A DNA stretch of 64,000 bases from Planctomycetota bacterium. Its GTDB lineage: Bacteria > Planctomycetota > UBA1135 > UBA2386. Each line of letters opens with the position of its first letter. Within the stretch, counting starts at the first letter, position 1. Shown one piece after another: positions 46,234-54,785 of this stretch. Under the pieces are notes generated by a model. The model did no database searches, had not been told where the DNA came from, and was given only the letters and a program-made list of their open reading frames with translations. Location of the stretch: positions 1 through 64,000 of the forward strand of contig JAEUHQ010000154.1 of the NCBI GenBank assembly GCA_016794565.1. The letters are read 5' to 3'. The position numbers were made by a program, and so were the translations under genes.

Positions 46234-47115
46234 ATGAACATTCCCGAAGGATCGCCCGGCCCGGAGTCTCCCTCGCCCGCGCACGTGGCCGCGACGATCT
46301 CGCTGCTCGCGGACGATTCGGCCCCGATTCACGCCGCTGCGCGGGAGAGACTCCTGCGCTGGGGTGAGGCAGCGATGCCGCAGTTGCGTGAAGGCGCCGA
46401 AGCCGATTCGGTGCGTGTCCGCGCCCGTTGCCGCGCGGTGCTGCGCACGATCGAGGTGCGGGCCTGCCTCCGGCGCTTTGGCCGCCTGCGGATCACCCGC
46501 ACGGGCCGCGCGTCGGCAGTGGCGCTGCTCGAAGGCGCCGTGCTGTTGTCGAACATGGTGCGCACGTTCGTGCCCGACGCCGCGGAGGTCGGTCAGCGGC
46601 TGCGCGCCGAAGCGACGCGGTTGCGGCGGTCGCTCGCCGGTCGCAGCCTGCCGACGTGTGCGCGCCTCCTGGCAGAGCGCCTGCACGACGAACTCGGGCT
46701 GCACGGTGGTGAAGCCAGCGCCACGGAACCCGACCACGTGCTCGTGGACCGCGTGCTCGATCGTCGGATCGGGACACCAGTCGCGCTCTCCTTGATCTAC
46801 CTGCTCGTCGCGCGCTGGGCCGGCCTGTCGGCCGCAGGTGTCGCGATGCCCGGGCACTTCCTCGTCCGTCTGCACGGCGTTCGTCCCGTGCTGATCGACC
46901 CGTATCACAGCGGCCGCACGATCACGAAGGCGGACTGTGCGCGCCACCTGCGCGCCAACGGCCACGACCGCGTCCGCGAACACCTGCGCGACCTGACCGA
47001 TCGCGAGGTCCTGATCCACTACCTGCGCAGTCTTCGTCGCGCCGCGCATCACCGCGGCGCCGCGGAGACGCAGGAGACTCTCGGTCGCGCTCTCGCACTC
47101 CTCGAGACCGACTGA
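46234..47115 (+). CDS. SirB1-family transglutaminase-like protein
   Basis: 293 aa. HEAT-like helices (about 15-80) precede the SirB1 core: LVDRVLDRRIGTPVALSLIYLLVARWAGL, then GVAMPGHFLVRL and LIDPYHSGR. The His of PGHF and Asp of IDPY are the usual conserved residues, but the catalytic Cys of true transglutaminases is not seen, so it is probably non-enzymatic. TATGCT at 46176-46181 is a candidate -10. Co-transcribed with the ceramidase-like gene, 4 bases downstream. Confidence 0.88.
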   Translation: MNIPEGSPGPESPSPAHVAATISLLADDSAPIHAAARERLLRWGEAAMPQLREGAEADSVRVRARCRAVLRTIEVRACLRRFGRLRITRTGRASAVALLEGAVLLSNMVRTFVPDAAEVGQRLRAEATRLRRSLAGRSLPTCARLLAERLHDELGLHGGEASATEPDHVLVDRVLDRRIGTPVALSLIYLLVARWAGLSAAGVAMPGHFLVRLHGVRPVLIDPYHSGRTITKADCARHLRANGHDRVREHLRDLTDREVLIHYLRSLRRAAHHRGAAETQETLGRALALLETD

Positions 47116-47119
47116 CGCG

Positions 47120-48421
47120 ATGCGCCGCGCCTTCGCCGCGACAAGTCTGTCGTTCGTCCTGGCGAGTTCCGGTTGCTCGGGCGTCTTCCAGCGCTCGATG
47201 CCCGACGTGCCCGAGGCTTACGATGTCGCGGTTCGTACGTCGTCGCCCTTGCGGGTCGGCAGTGCCGAACGCGACGTCACCCCACCGGTCGGCGGCTGGC
47301 TGGCCGGCTTCAGTCTCGCGCGCGCGAGCACGGGCGTCGCGTCGCCATTGAAGGTCCGCGTGCTCGTGGTCGACGCGGGCGAACGGCGCTTCGCGATCGT
47401 CGGCGTCGACAACCTCGGCGTGATGCGCGAGGACGTCGACTGGATCAAGTCCGGGCTCGCGGGGTTCGCGAACGGCGACGTCTTTCTCTGCTCGAGCCAC
47501 ACGCACGCCGGGCCCGATCTGGTCGGGTTGTGGGGCTACTACTTCCTGAGCTCGGGGCGCGACCGCGGGTATCTCGCGACTCTGCGGCGCGCCACTGCGG
47601 AGGCCGTGGGTGAGGCTCTCGCCGCGGCGCGGCCGGCGACGTTCGTTCTCGGGGAATCGCGCCTGCCGCCGCGAGGGCTCGTCAAGAACGCCAACCGCGC
47701 CGAGGTCTTCGATCGACGTGTGACGGTGCTGCAGGCGCGTGCCATCGACGATGGTTGTCCGCTCGGGACCCTTCTGCACCTCGCCTGCCATCCCGAAGTG
47801 CTGCGGCGCGGCAACACCGAGATCTCTGCCGACTTCGTCGGCGATCTGTGCGACGCATGGCGCGAGCGCGGCCACGGCCAGGCCGTGTTCGCGAACGGAG
47901 CGCTCGGCGCGATGATCTCACCGGACGTGTCGCCGCACGATCGTTCCGGGGTGCGGCGCATGGGGGAGGTGCTGTGCGACCTGTGCGAGCAGGCGCTCGC
48001 TGCAGCACAGCCGATCGCCTCCGACCCGATCGAAGTCCGTCGCGCAGACGTGTACCTGCCGATGGTGTCGCCGGGGTTCCGTATCGGCCGGCTCACCACC
48101 ACGTTGCAGCGCGAGGTCTTCGACGGGTGCGCGCGCAGCACCGTCGGCTGGCTGCGCATCGGTGGGTTCGAGGCGATCGCCGTTCCTGGTGAAGCGGAAC
48201 CTGCGCTCGCGGCTCGACTGCGTGCTGCGGTCCACCGCCCGAACGCACTGATCTTCGGCCTCTGCGACGACGAAGTCGGCTACCTGCTGCGGGAACAGGA
48301 GGCGATCGATCCGGAGTACGCGTACGAACGGTCGATGAGTCCGTGCCGGTCGGCGGGCGAGCGGGTCTCCGCCGCGATCGTCGGAGTCACGGACGGTACG
48401 GGTACGGCAGCCAGCCGTTGA
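47120..48421 (+). CDS. Neutral/alkaline ceramidase-like lipoprotein
   Basis: 433 aa with lipobox LASSGC (Cys19), so an exported lipoprotein. The N-terminal VGSAERDVTPPVGGWLAGF and CSSHTHAGPDLVG (zinc-binding His pair), plus NANRAEVFDRRVTVLQ and LLHLACHPEVL, match the neutral ceramidase N-terminal family. Whether it cleaves ceramide or another amide or ester is unknown; planctomycetes carry many such members. Its last 35 bases overlap the site-2 protease gene tail to tail. Confidence 0.85.
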   Translation: MRRAFAATSLSFVLASSGCSGVFQRSMPDVPEAYDVAVRTSSPLRVGSAERDVTPPVGGWLAGFSLARASTGVASPLKVRVLVVDAGERRFAIVGVDNLGVMREDVDWIKSGLAGFANGDVFLCSSHTHAGPDLVGLWGYYFLSSGRDRGYLATLRRATAEAVGEALAAARPATFVLGESRLPPRGLVKNANRAEVFDRRVTVLQARAIDDGCPLGTLLHLACHPEVLRRGNTEISADFVGDLCDAWRERGHGQAVFANGALGAMISPDVSPHDRSGVRRMGEVLCDLCEQALAAAQPIASDPIEVRRADVYLPMVSPGFRIGRLTTTLQREVFDGCARSTVGWLRIGGFEAIAVPGEAEPALAARLRAAVHRPNALIFGLCDDEVGYLLREQEAIDPEYAYERSMSPCRSAGERVSAAIVGVTDGTGTAASR

Positions 48422-49028
48422 CCGAGTCGAACACCGGCCAGAACAGGTACGGCAGGATGTTGCTCGCGACGACGAACGTGACGATCGTGATCCACGGCAG
48501 TCCCTCGATCGCCTCGAACGTCTTCCGCGCAGAAGGACCGAGCCCCTTCATCACTCCTGCGCCGTCGAGCGGCGGCAGCGGGATGCAGTTGAAGAGGGCG
48601 AGGATGAGGTTGAGGACCAGGAAGGTGCCGGCGATGCGGCGCACGGCTTCCGTCGTGTCCGATTCCGGGCGTCCCACGAACCACAGCACCGCGAAGGCGA
48701 TCGCCGCGACGACGACGTTCGCGATCGGGCCGGCGGCCGACATCAGCGCGGCCTTGCGCGGGTGGTGGTAGGCCCAAATCGGGTCGTAGGGCGTCCTGGC
48801 GAAGCCGAAGCACCAGTTGCCGCCGTTGACGTAGAGGCTCAACAGGGGGAGCGCGACCATGCCGATCGGCTCCTGCCGGATGTGCGGCACGGGGTTCAGT
48901 GACACCTGTCCGGTGCGGTACGCAGTCCGGTCGCCGCCGAGCAACGCGAAGAGCGCGTGCGCGGCTTCGTGCACCGTGACGCTGACGAGGAACGTCACGT
49001 ACCAGAGGATCGCGTGCTCCCAGTTCAT
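48387..49028 (-). CDS. Site-2 protease family M50 membrane metalloprotease
   Basis: 213 aa with about five helices. HEAAH in VSVTVHEAAHALFALL supplies two zinc ligands, and NCIPLPPLDGAGV near 165 supplies the third (Asp). It is a short member without PDZ domain, of the rhomboid-adjacent M50 group B. It overlaps the stop of xseB by four bases, and its 3' end overlaps the ceramidase-like gene. It may process membrane-bound regulators; the target is unknown. Confidence 0.88.
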   Translation of the reverse strand: MNWEHAILWYVTFLVSVTVHEAAHALFALLGGDRTAYRTGQVSLNPVPHIRQEPIGMVALPLLSLYVNGGNWCFGFARTPYDPIWAYHHPRKAALMSAAGPIANVVVAAIAFAVLWFVGRPESDTTEAVRRIAGTFLVLNLILALFNCIPLPPLDGAGVMKGLGPSARKTFEAIEGLPWITIVTFVVASNILPYLFWPVFDSVNGWLPYPYRP

Positions 49029-49288
49029 CGCGCCTCCTCCGCGGAGGCTCCGTCGTCCGGCGCGTCGTCCATCGCCGCAGCGAGTTCGGCGGTCACCTTC
49101 GTGACCTTCGTCTCGGTGGCGGCCAGCTTCTGGCGGCAGAGCGCGAGCAGCGCGGCCGCACGTTCGACCTTCTCCGCCAGCACGTCGAGGTCGATCTCGC
49201 CCGACTCGATGTCCTGGAGGATCTGCTCCAGCTCCGCGCTCGCCGCTGCGTACGTGGGTTCGTCGGCCTTCTTCTTCTTTTCACTCAT
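49025..49288 (-). CDS. xseB: Exodeoxyribonuclease VII small subunit
   Basis: 87 aa. EPTYAAASAELEQILQDIESGEIDLDVLAEKVERAAALLALCRQKLA is the characteristic helix pair (given here only as a description; the key residues are ELEQI, IESGEIDLD and LCRQKL). It forms the complex with XseA, whose gene overlaps its start by 8 bases. A 30-residue acidic tail follows. Confidence 0.94.
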   Translation of the reverse strand: MSEKKKKADEPTYAAASAELEQILQDIESGEIDLDVLAEKVERAAALLALCRQKLAATETKVTKVTAELAAAMDDAPDDGASAEEAR

Positions 49289-50936
49289 GAGGATCCTGCT
49301 GAACGTCGTCGATACGGCCGCTCGCGCGGCCGTCACGGAACTGGATCTGCACGGCAGTGCCCGCTGCGACCCGCGAGGCCGACGGCAGCACGCGGCCGTC
49401 TGCAGAGCGGACGAGAGCGTAGCCGCGCCCGAGCACGCGGCGGGGGTCGAGCAGGCGCAGTCGCGTCGTGCGCTGGTCGAGGGTCGCCGCGGCGCCATCC
49501 AACGAACGGCGCGCGGCGTCGCGGCCGCGGCTCATTGCGTTCTCGAGAAGGAAGCGCTGCCGCTGCAGGAACAGGCGGGCGCGGGCTTCGATCTCCCGTC
49601 CGGCCGCGGCCAGGGCGCCTCGGTGACGGACCAGCCGGAACGTGATGGCTCGCTGCAGGCTTCGCGTGAGTCGGTCGAGTTCGTCACGGTGGTCGTGCAC
49701 CCGTTCGGAAGCCGCGCTTCGGAGCCGCGCGCCGCGTGCATCGACGTCCTCGCGGGCGTCTTCGACACCGCGCACGAGCAGTTCCGCCACGGCGGTCGGG
49801 GTCTTCTCCGAGTGTGCGATCGCGTCGAGCACGGTCTGGTCGCGCTGGTGGCCGATGCCGACGACGATCTTCAGCGGGTGCTTCGCCACCGCATGTGCGA
49901 CGTCGCGATCGTCGAACCACGCGAGATCGGTGCGCGACCCGCCGCCGCGCAGTATGCAGAGCACGTCGTGGTCCGCAGCGCGCTGCGCGAACCACTCGAG
50001 GCCGCGAAGGAGGCTCGGCTTCATCTCGACCCCCTGCACCTTGATCGGCAGCAGCGTCACCGCCAGACCGGTTCGCGACTCTTCGAGGTGGCGCAGGAAG
50101 TCGTTCCAGCCGTCCGAGTCGGGACTCGCCAGCACGCCGATTCGGAGCGTCGGCACGGGGAACCCGAGCGAACGGTTGCGATCGGCGAGGCCCTTCTGCG
50201 TGAGGTCTCGCAGGATCTGCTCGCGGGTGAGGGCGAGCTTTCCGAGTGTGAAGCTCGGATCGATGTCCTCGACGACGACCTGGTACCGACCCGATGCGAT
50301 GTAGAGGTCGACCTTCACGAGGACGCGGACCTCGATCCCGTCGCGCAGTGTCAACGAAGGCTCGGAGGCGAGCAGGCGGGGCAGGACGCGCTCGGCCGTG
50401 CCGGCGAACAGGGCGACCTCCACCGCCGCGGTCGCGCGTGCTTCGCCTCGCAGCTTCTCCACGAGCTGGAAGAACCGGTGCTGGCGGCCCGCGGTCTTGT
50501 CGAAGTCGACGATCTCGCCGACGACCCAGAACGAGTCGGGGAACAGTTGGCGCATGCCGTCGCGCACGCGCCGGTTGAGCGCCGAGATCGAGAGCGCCTC
50601 GACTGGCCCCGGGGACGTCGTGATGGCGTCGCCGTCGGGTGTGGGCAGCGGCAACGTGCGCTGGCTTCGCTCGCGACCGTCCTTCGGCGATGGTGGCGGT
50701 TCGGCGCGCAACGTCCCCGCGAGCAGCGACGAGATCTCCGGCGCGAACTCGAAGAGGTGCCGGCTGAAGACCGAGAACACCTTCTCGACGTGGGTGGCCG
50801 GCACACGCCAGGTCTTGCCCTTCGGGTCCCAGCGGCGGCCGGGCAGATCCTTCACGAGGGCGACGAGGTCTTCACGGTACGGAAAACGGATCAGCAGGTT
50901 CGTGCCGTCCGGATCCAGTTCCACGGAACCCGTCAT
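49281..50936 (-). CDS. xseA: Exodeoxyribonuclease VII large subunit with N-terminal HARP-like domain
   Basis: 551 aa from ATG 50936 (GTG 50960 also possible, but inside lipB). The usual XseA (about 400-460 aa) starts near residue 115: OB-fold with LSISALNRRVRDGM and FWVVGEIVDF, then the catalytic region IGVLASPDSDGWNDF, ILRGGGSRTDL, VGIGHQRDQTVLD and TPTAVAELL, and the long coiled coil. The additional first 75 residues (LLIRFPYREDLVALVKDLP, then RRWDPKGKTWRVP) resemble the HARP domain of SMARCAL1/HepA-type helicases, which binds branched or single-stranded DNA. Operon lipB-xseA-xseB-site-2 protease. Confidence 0.92.
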   Translation of the reverse strand: MTGSVELDPDGTNLLIRFPYREDLVALVKDLPGRRWDPKGKTWRVPATHVEKVFSVFSRHLFEFAPEISSLLAGTLRAEPPPSPKDGRERSQRTLPLPTPDGDAITTSPGPVEALSISALNRRVRDGMRQLFPDSFWVVGEIVDFDKTAGRQHRFFQLVEKLRGEARATAAVEVALFAGTAERVLPRLLASEPSLTLRDGIEVRVLVKVDLYIASGRYQVVVEDIDPSFTLGKLALTREQILRDLTQKGLADRNRSLGFPVPTLRIGVLASPDSDGWNDFLRHLEESRTGLAVTLLPIKVQGVEMKPSLLRGLEWFAQRAADHDVLCILRGGGSRTDLAWFDDRDVAHAVAKHPLKIVVGIGHQRDQTVLDAIAHSEKTPTAVAELLVRGVEDAREDVDARGARLRSAASERVHDHRDELDRLTRSLQRAITFRLVRHRGALAAAGREIEARARLFLQRQRFLLENAMSRGRDAARRSLDGAAATLDQRTTRLRLLDPRRVLGRGYALVRSADGRVLPSASRVAAGTAVQIQFRDGRASGRIDDVQQDPHE

Positions 50937-50946
50937 CGCCGGGTTC

Positions 50947-51555
50947 TCATAGCGGATCACGCGCCGTCGTGAGCACGGAAACCGCAGCGCGCGCCGCGTC
51001 CTTGGCTTCGTCGAGCGTGACGGGACGACCGAGAATCGTCGCGAGGTCTGTCATCACGTCCGGCGACAGTCCGCATGGGCGCACTTCGAACCATGGGGCG
51101 CTGTCCATCGCGACGTTGATCGAGATCCCGTGCAGGTTGATCCAGTGCTTCACCGCGACGCCGATCGACGCGAACTTGCGACGACCGACGAATACACCGG
51201 TTCCGTCGACCGATGGGGTTGCTTCGGCGCCCAGCGCCGCGGCCACCCCGACGCCGAGAGCTTCGAGGCGGCGAAGCCAGTCGCGGACGTCGCGGCGCGG
51301 AAGGCGCACGATCGGATACACGACGAGCTGTCCCGGGCCGTGGAACGTGATCCGACCGCCTCGCTCGATGGGTACGATGCCCGGCCGGAGCTCTTCGGGC
51401 GGTGTCGCGCGGCCTGCGGTGTAGACGGGGTCGTGCTCGACCATGAGGATGCGGCCGGCCTCCGTGCCGGCGTGCACCGCGGCGTGGAGCTCGCGCATTC
51501 GTGCCAACACGTCCGCGTAGGGAGCGCGACCGAGATCCTCGACTTGGGCGAGCAA
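50947..51555 (-). CDS. lipB: Octanoyltransferase LipB
   Basis: 202 aa from TTG 51555. It moves octanoyl from acyl carrier protein to lipoyl domains. EHDPVYTAGR, GGRITFHGPGQLVVYPI, the catalytic Lys in RRKFASIGVAVKHWI and the catalytic Cys in PCGLSPDVMTDL are intact. TAGTCT (51567-51562 on this strand) ends 6 bases before the TTG. An ATG at residue 19 would remove the first strand, so TTG is preferred. First gene of the operon; only 19 bases separate it from the divergent gene at 51575. Confidence 0.93.
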   Translation of the reverse strand: MLAQVEDLGRAPYADVLARMRELHAAVHAGTEAGRILMVEHDPVYTAGRATPPEELRPGIVPIERGGRITFHGPGQLVVYPIVRLPRRDVRDWLRRLEALGVGVAAALGAEATPSVDGTGVFVGRRKFASIGVAVKHWINLHGISINVAMDSAPWFEVRPCGLSPDVMTDLATILGRPVTLDEAKDAARAAVSVLTTARDPL

Positions 51556-51574
51556 GAAGGCAGACTATCGCGTC

Positions 51575-51976
51575 GTGGTGCACACCGCGCTCTTCGAGGC
51601 CGTGCTGGCGTTCCAGGTGATCGTCGTGGCGCCGAGCCCGGCCACGATCGGCGAACAAGTCGTGGTCCGCGCGAAGGGGGTGGATGAGGAGCCGATCGCA
51701 GGACTCGCCATCGAGGTCGTTGAGCCGGATGGGAAGGTGCGTGCGATCGGCACCACGGACCAGCGCGGCGAAGTCTCGTGCACGCCTACGATTCCGGGCG
51801 AGCACGTGTTCGGGGCCGCGATCGGATCCGTTGCCGTGCTCGCACCGCACCATGTGGTGGGGAGTCGTCGGACGTGGTTCGCGGCGCTGGTGGCGGTTCC
51901 CCTGGGCCTCGCGGCACTCTGGGCGATGGGGCGCGCCTGTGCGCTCAGCCGATCACGCGGTCGACGTGACCCTTGA
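51575..51976 (+). CDS. Small Ig-like membrane protein
   Basis: 133 aa from GTG 51575. A short hydrophobic N-terminus precedes a single beta-sandwich-like domain (GEQVVVRAKGVDEEPIAGLAIEVVEPDG, then AIGTTDQRGEVSCTP) and one C-terminal helix (TWFAALVAVPLGLAALWAM). The pattern resembles one macroglobulin/Ig-like domain on a membrane stalk. Its last 32 bases overlap the trxA gene tail to tail. No function can be given. Confidence 0.55.
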   Translation: MVHTALFEAVLAFQVIVVAPSPATIGEQVVVRAKGVDEEPIAGLAIEVVEPDGKVRAIGTTDQRGEVSCTPTIPGEHVFGAAIGSVAVLAPHHVVGSRRTWFAALVAVPLGLAALWAMGRACALSRSRGRRDP

Positions 51977-52265
51977 CGGTGCGCAGGTCGACGTTGCCGG
52001 TGAAACGGTCGACCTCCTTGCCGTCCTTGAAGAACACGCACGTCGGCACGCTCATGATGCCGAAGCTGGCCGCGGCGTCCTGTGCCGCGTCGATGTCGAT
52101 CTTGTAGACGTCCATGCGGCCCTTGTACTCGCCGGCGACCTTGTCGATGGTCGGAGCGAGCGCTTTGCAGGGCTGGCACCAACTGGCCGAGAAGTCGACG
52201 AGCACCGGGACCTTTGCGGCTTGGATCGTCTTCTGGAAGTTGGCGTCGTTGAGTTCGGTGACCAT
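51945..52265 (-). CDS. trxA: Thioredoxin
   Basis: 106 aa from ATG 52265. Active site WCQPCK (WCGPCK in most thioredoxins, so Gly to Gln), the VDFSASWC strand, the cis-Pro loop SVPTCVFFKDGKEV. Length is standard. The Gln in the CxxC loop should alter the redox potential. It may be the reductant for the DUF255 and other periplasm-facing proteins, but no such link is shown. The plus-strand Ig-like gene overlaps its 3' end. Confidence 0.93.
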   Translation of the reverse strand: MVTELNDANFQKTIQAAKVPVLVDFSASWCQPCKALAPTIDKVAGEYKGRMDVYKIDIDAAQDAAASFGIMSVPTCVFFKDGKEVDRFTGNVDLRTVKGHVDRVIG

Positions 52266-52390
52266 TTGTAGGGAGGGGCGTCGAGGGTGGTCGACGGGCC
52301 CGCATTTTGGCTGGGCACTCCACCGGCGCAAGGGTCCGCCTCAAGTGGTTCGTCCACGGTGTCGATTCTCGGGAACGAGATCGTCCCGGA

Positions 52391-53278
52391 ATGAAGCTGG
52401 TCTCCCTGTCGATGGTGCGGAACGAGGAATACTGGATCTGGTATGCCCTCACCTCCGTCGCACCGCACGTCGACGAGGTCCTCGTCTTCGACAATCACTC
52501 CGAGGACCGAACGGTCGACATCGTGCAGGGCATGCGGCATCTCGGTGCGAAGCTGACCTTGTTCGAAGGATTCGGTGGCAGCGACGAGCACGCGAATCGA
52601 GAGGCGATGCTCGCCGAGGCGCGTCGCCGCGGCGCGACGCACGTGCTGACGCTCGATGGCGACGAGGTGTACGCCGACGACGTGCTGTCGTTCTGTCGCC
52701 GGCTCCTCGAAGTGCACGAGCACCTTCCCGCCTTGCACGATCCGCCGCTCGACCACGGACGGCCGTTCGACCCGGCGCCGACCGAAGGTGCTCTCGTCAA
52801 GAACCTCGGGCTGCGACCGATCTGCCCCGGGTTCGACGGGCCGGGCACGTGTCGGCCGATCGACTACGCGCTGCCCGACACCTACCACGGGGCATACAAC
52901 TACCTCGTCCGCATCTCGTCGCTCGCGAACCTGCGCGGCAACGGCCTCGGCTGGGGCCTCTACGGCCAGCTCGAGACCGGTGATCGCTACATCCAGGCTT
53001 CGCCGCACACGCTGTGGCTGCCGGGTTTGTGGTTCCTGCACTTCACCTACCACCCGCGCTCGAGCCGCCGAACCGCGGCGCCGATGCGCGATGGGGCGAT
53101 GCAGTGGCATCGCGGCGTGCGCGACCACGGCAACGCGCCGATCCACGCCCATGTGCACTGGCCGTCGGCGCTGCTGAGGCCGGACGGCCCCGGCAACCCG
53201 ACGCTCGAATCGTGGGGCGTCGTGGAACCGCCGGTCGGTCGGCCTCGCGTGCGCCTGACCGACCTGGTCGCTCCCTGA
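52391..53278 (+). CDS. Glycosyltransferase family 2-like
   Basis: 295 aa from ATG 52391. GT-A start: MVRNEEYWIWYALTSV, VLVFDNHSEDRTVDI, and the metal-site LDGDEVYADD (DxD variant). The C-terminal half contains the aromatic TYHGAYNYLVRIS. The acceptor is unknown. Single gene, divergent from trxA and convergent with the CxxC protein gene. No membrane helix. Confidence 0.82.
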   Translation: MKLVSLSMVRNEEYWIWYALTSVAPHVDEVLVFDNHSEDRTVDIVQGMRHLGAKLTLFEGFGGSDEHANREAMLAEARRRGATHVLTLDGDEVYADDVLSFCRRLLEVHEHLPALHDPPLDHGRPFDPAPTEGALVKNLGLRPICPGFDGPGTCRPIDYALPDTYHGAYNYLVRISSLANLRGNGLGWGLYGQLETGDRYIQASPHTLWLPGLWFLHFTYHPRSSRRTAAPMRDGAMQWHRGVRDHGNAPIHAHVHWPSALLRPDGPGNPTLESWGVVEPPVGRPRVRLTDLVAP

Positions 53279-53294
53279 GCCCGAACGGGCCGCG

Positions 53295-53528
53295 TCAGTT
53301 CGTGCGGTTCAGCGCCGCGAGGAGGCGATCGGTCGGGATGCCGTTTTGCGTCGCGACTTCTTCGATCGAGTCGTGCGGGTTGAAACCGCAGTTGCGGCAG
53401 CCGCCGAGATGGAAGTCTCGCATCAGCACCATGCCGAGCGACGGGTCGGCGGTGAGGGCTTCGAGCAGCGTCGTCTTCGCGTTGAAGCGCGCGTTCGTCG
53501 GGTTGTCGGTCTTCGTGGGGTTGTTCAT
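53295..53528 (-). CDS. DUF1858-like CxxC protein beside Mrp
   Basis: 77 aa. A short disordered N-terminus precedes the core TTLLEALTADPSLGMVLMRDFHLGG with CRNC near 50-53 and SIEEVATQNGIP. The pattern (helix, Gly, CxxC, ExxEEAA helix) is that of DUF1858 proteins, which are often encoded with iron-sulfur or nitrogen-metabolism genes. It follows mrp by 10 bases and may carry a cysteine pair for cluster transfer. Confidence 0.72.
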   Translation of the reverse strand: MNNPTKTDNPTNARFNAKTTLLEALTADPSLGMVLMRDFHLGGCRNCGFNPHDSIEEVATQNGIPTDRLLAALNRTN

Positions 53529-53538
53529 GGAACTCGTT

Positions 53539-54603
53539 TCACTCCGCGTTGAGGATGCTGACACGCTGCGCGACCTTGCCGGCGATGTCGGCGAGAGCCC
53601 GCGCGCTGGCCGAGCCCGGCTCGGCGACCGTGATCGGGCGTCCGGAGTCTCCGCCTTCCCGGACCGCCATCTCGATGGGAACCTGGCCGAGCAGCGGGAC
53701 GCCGAATTCGCGTTCGATCTTCGCACCGCCGCCCTGGCCGAAGAGGTGGTAGCGCTCCGTGTGGCCAGGCGGCGTGAACCAGGCCATGTTCTCGACGACG
53801 CCGAGAATCGGCACGTTCACGGTCTGGAACATCCGGATGGCCTTCTTCACGTCGAGCACGGACACGTCCTGCGGCGTCGTGACGATGATCGCGCCGATCA
53901 GGTGCGCCTGCTGGCTCAGCGACAACTGCGCGTCGCCGGTGCCCGGCGGCAGGTCGACCACGAGGTAGTCCAGGTCGTGCCACGCGACATCGAAGAGAAA
54001 CTGGCGCACCGCAGAGTGCAGCATCGGCCCGCGCCAGATCACCGGTTGGTCCTCCGCGACCAGCAGCGCCATCGACATCACTTGGAGCCCGTGCCGCTCG
54101 AACGGCACGATCTTCTTCTCGACGACCGCCGGTTGCCCGGTCAGGCCGAGCATCAGGGGCACGTTCGGGCCGTAGACGTCCGCGTCCAGGATGCCGACGC
54201 GTGCGCCGGTGCGCTGCAGGGCGCAGGCGAGGTTGACCGCAACGGTCGACTTGCCAACTCCGCCTTTGCCGGACGACACGGCGATCACGTTCTTCACGCC
54301 GGGGATCGTTCCCTTGTCGCCGAGCACGGGGCGGCTCGCGGTGACCTGTGCGGACATGTGCACGGACACGTTGGCGACTCCGGGGACCGCGCCCACGGCT
54401 CTCTCGGCTTGAGAGCGCATCAGGTCCTTCACCGGGCACGCGGGCGTCGTGAGTTCGATCGTGAACGCGACACCGCCGCCGCAGACTTTGAGGTCCTTCA
54501 CGAACCCGAGGCTGACGATGTCGCGGTGGAGATCCGGGTCCTGCACGCTGCGCAGGGCGTCGAGGATCATCGCTTCGGTTGGTTCCGTCTGCGGCACTGG
54601 CAT
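53539..54603 (-). CDS. mrp: Mrp/ApbC iron-sulfur carrier P-loop ATPase (without CxxC)
   Basis: 354 aa. An N-terminal MIP18-like domain (VQDPDLHRDIVSLGFVKDL, CP near 56) is fused to the ATPase: deviant Walker A SSGKGGVGKST, DADVYGPNVPLMLG and DLPPGTGD. The protein assembles or carries Fe-S clusters. The usual CxxC near the C-terminus (after ENM) is missing: the segment reads ENMAWFTPPGHTERY. Some Bacteroidota homologues are the same in memory. The neighbouring CxxC protein could supply cysteines. Identification is secure; cofactor handling is inference. Confidence 0.93.
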   Translation of the reverse strand: MPVPQTEPTEAMILDALRSVQDPDLHRDIVSLGFVKDLKVCGGGVAFTIELTTPACPVKDLMRSQAERAVGAVPGVANVSVHMSAQVTASRPVLGDKGTIPGVKNVIAVSSGKGGVGKSTVAVNLACALQRTGARVGILDADVYGPNVPLMLGLTGQPAVVEKKIVPFERHGLQVMSMALLVAEDQPVIWRGPMLHSAVRQFLFDVAWHDLDYLVVDLPPGTGDAQLSLSQQAHLIGAIIVTTPQDVSVLDVKKAIRMFQTVNVPILGVVENMAWFTPPGHTERYHLFGQGGGAKIEREFGVPLLGQVPIEMAVREGGDSGRPITVAEPGSASARALADIAGKVAQRVSILNAE

Positions 54604-54785
54604 GAGGGGGCGCAGAATTAGCCTCGTGTTGGGGCCAATTCAAGCGGCCGGGCCGGGGGCACTTCGGAAGAAGCTGGGCCCCTGGTTCGTCGAATCCCGC
54701 TTCGAGAACCGACGACCTTCCCTTGCGGCGGGCCGGGCGGTACGAGCCGTTCCCTGACGCGCATCCGCAGAGCTAGAGTCCATCC

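Noticed and set aside
54664-54785. Promoter for mrp in the gap before 54603
   Set aside because: TAATTC near the start is not a good -10 and nothing resembles a -35; left unassigned.
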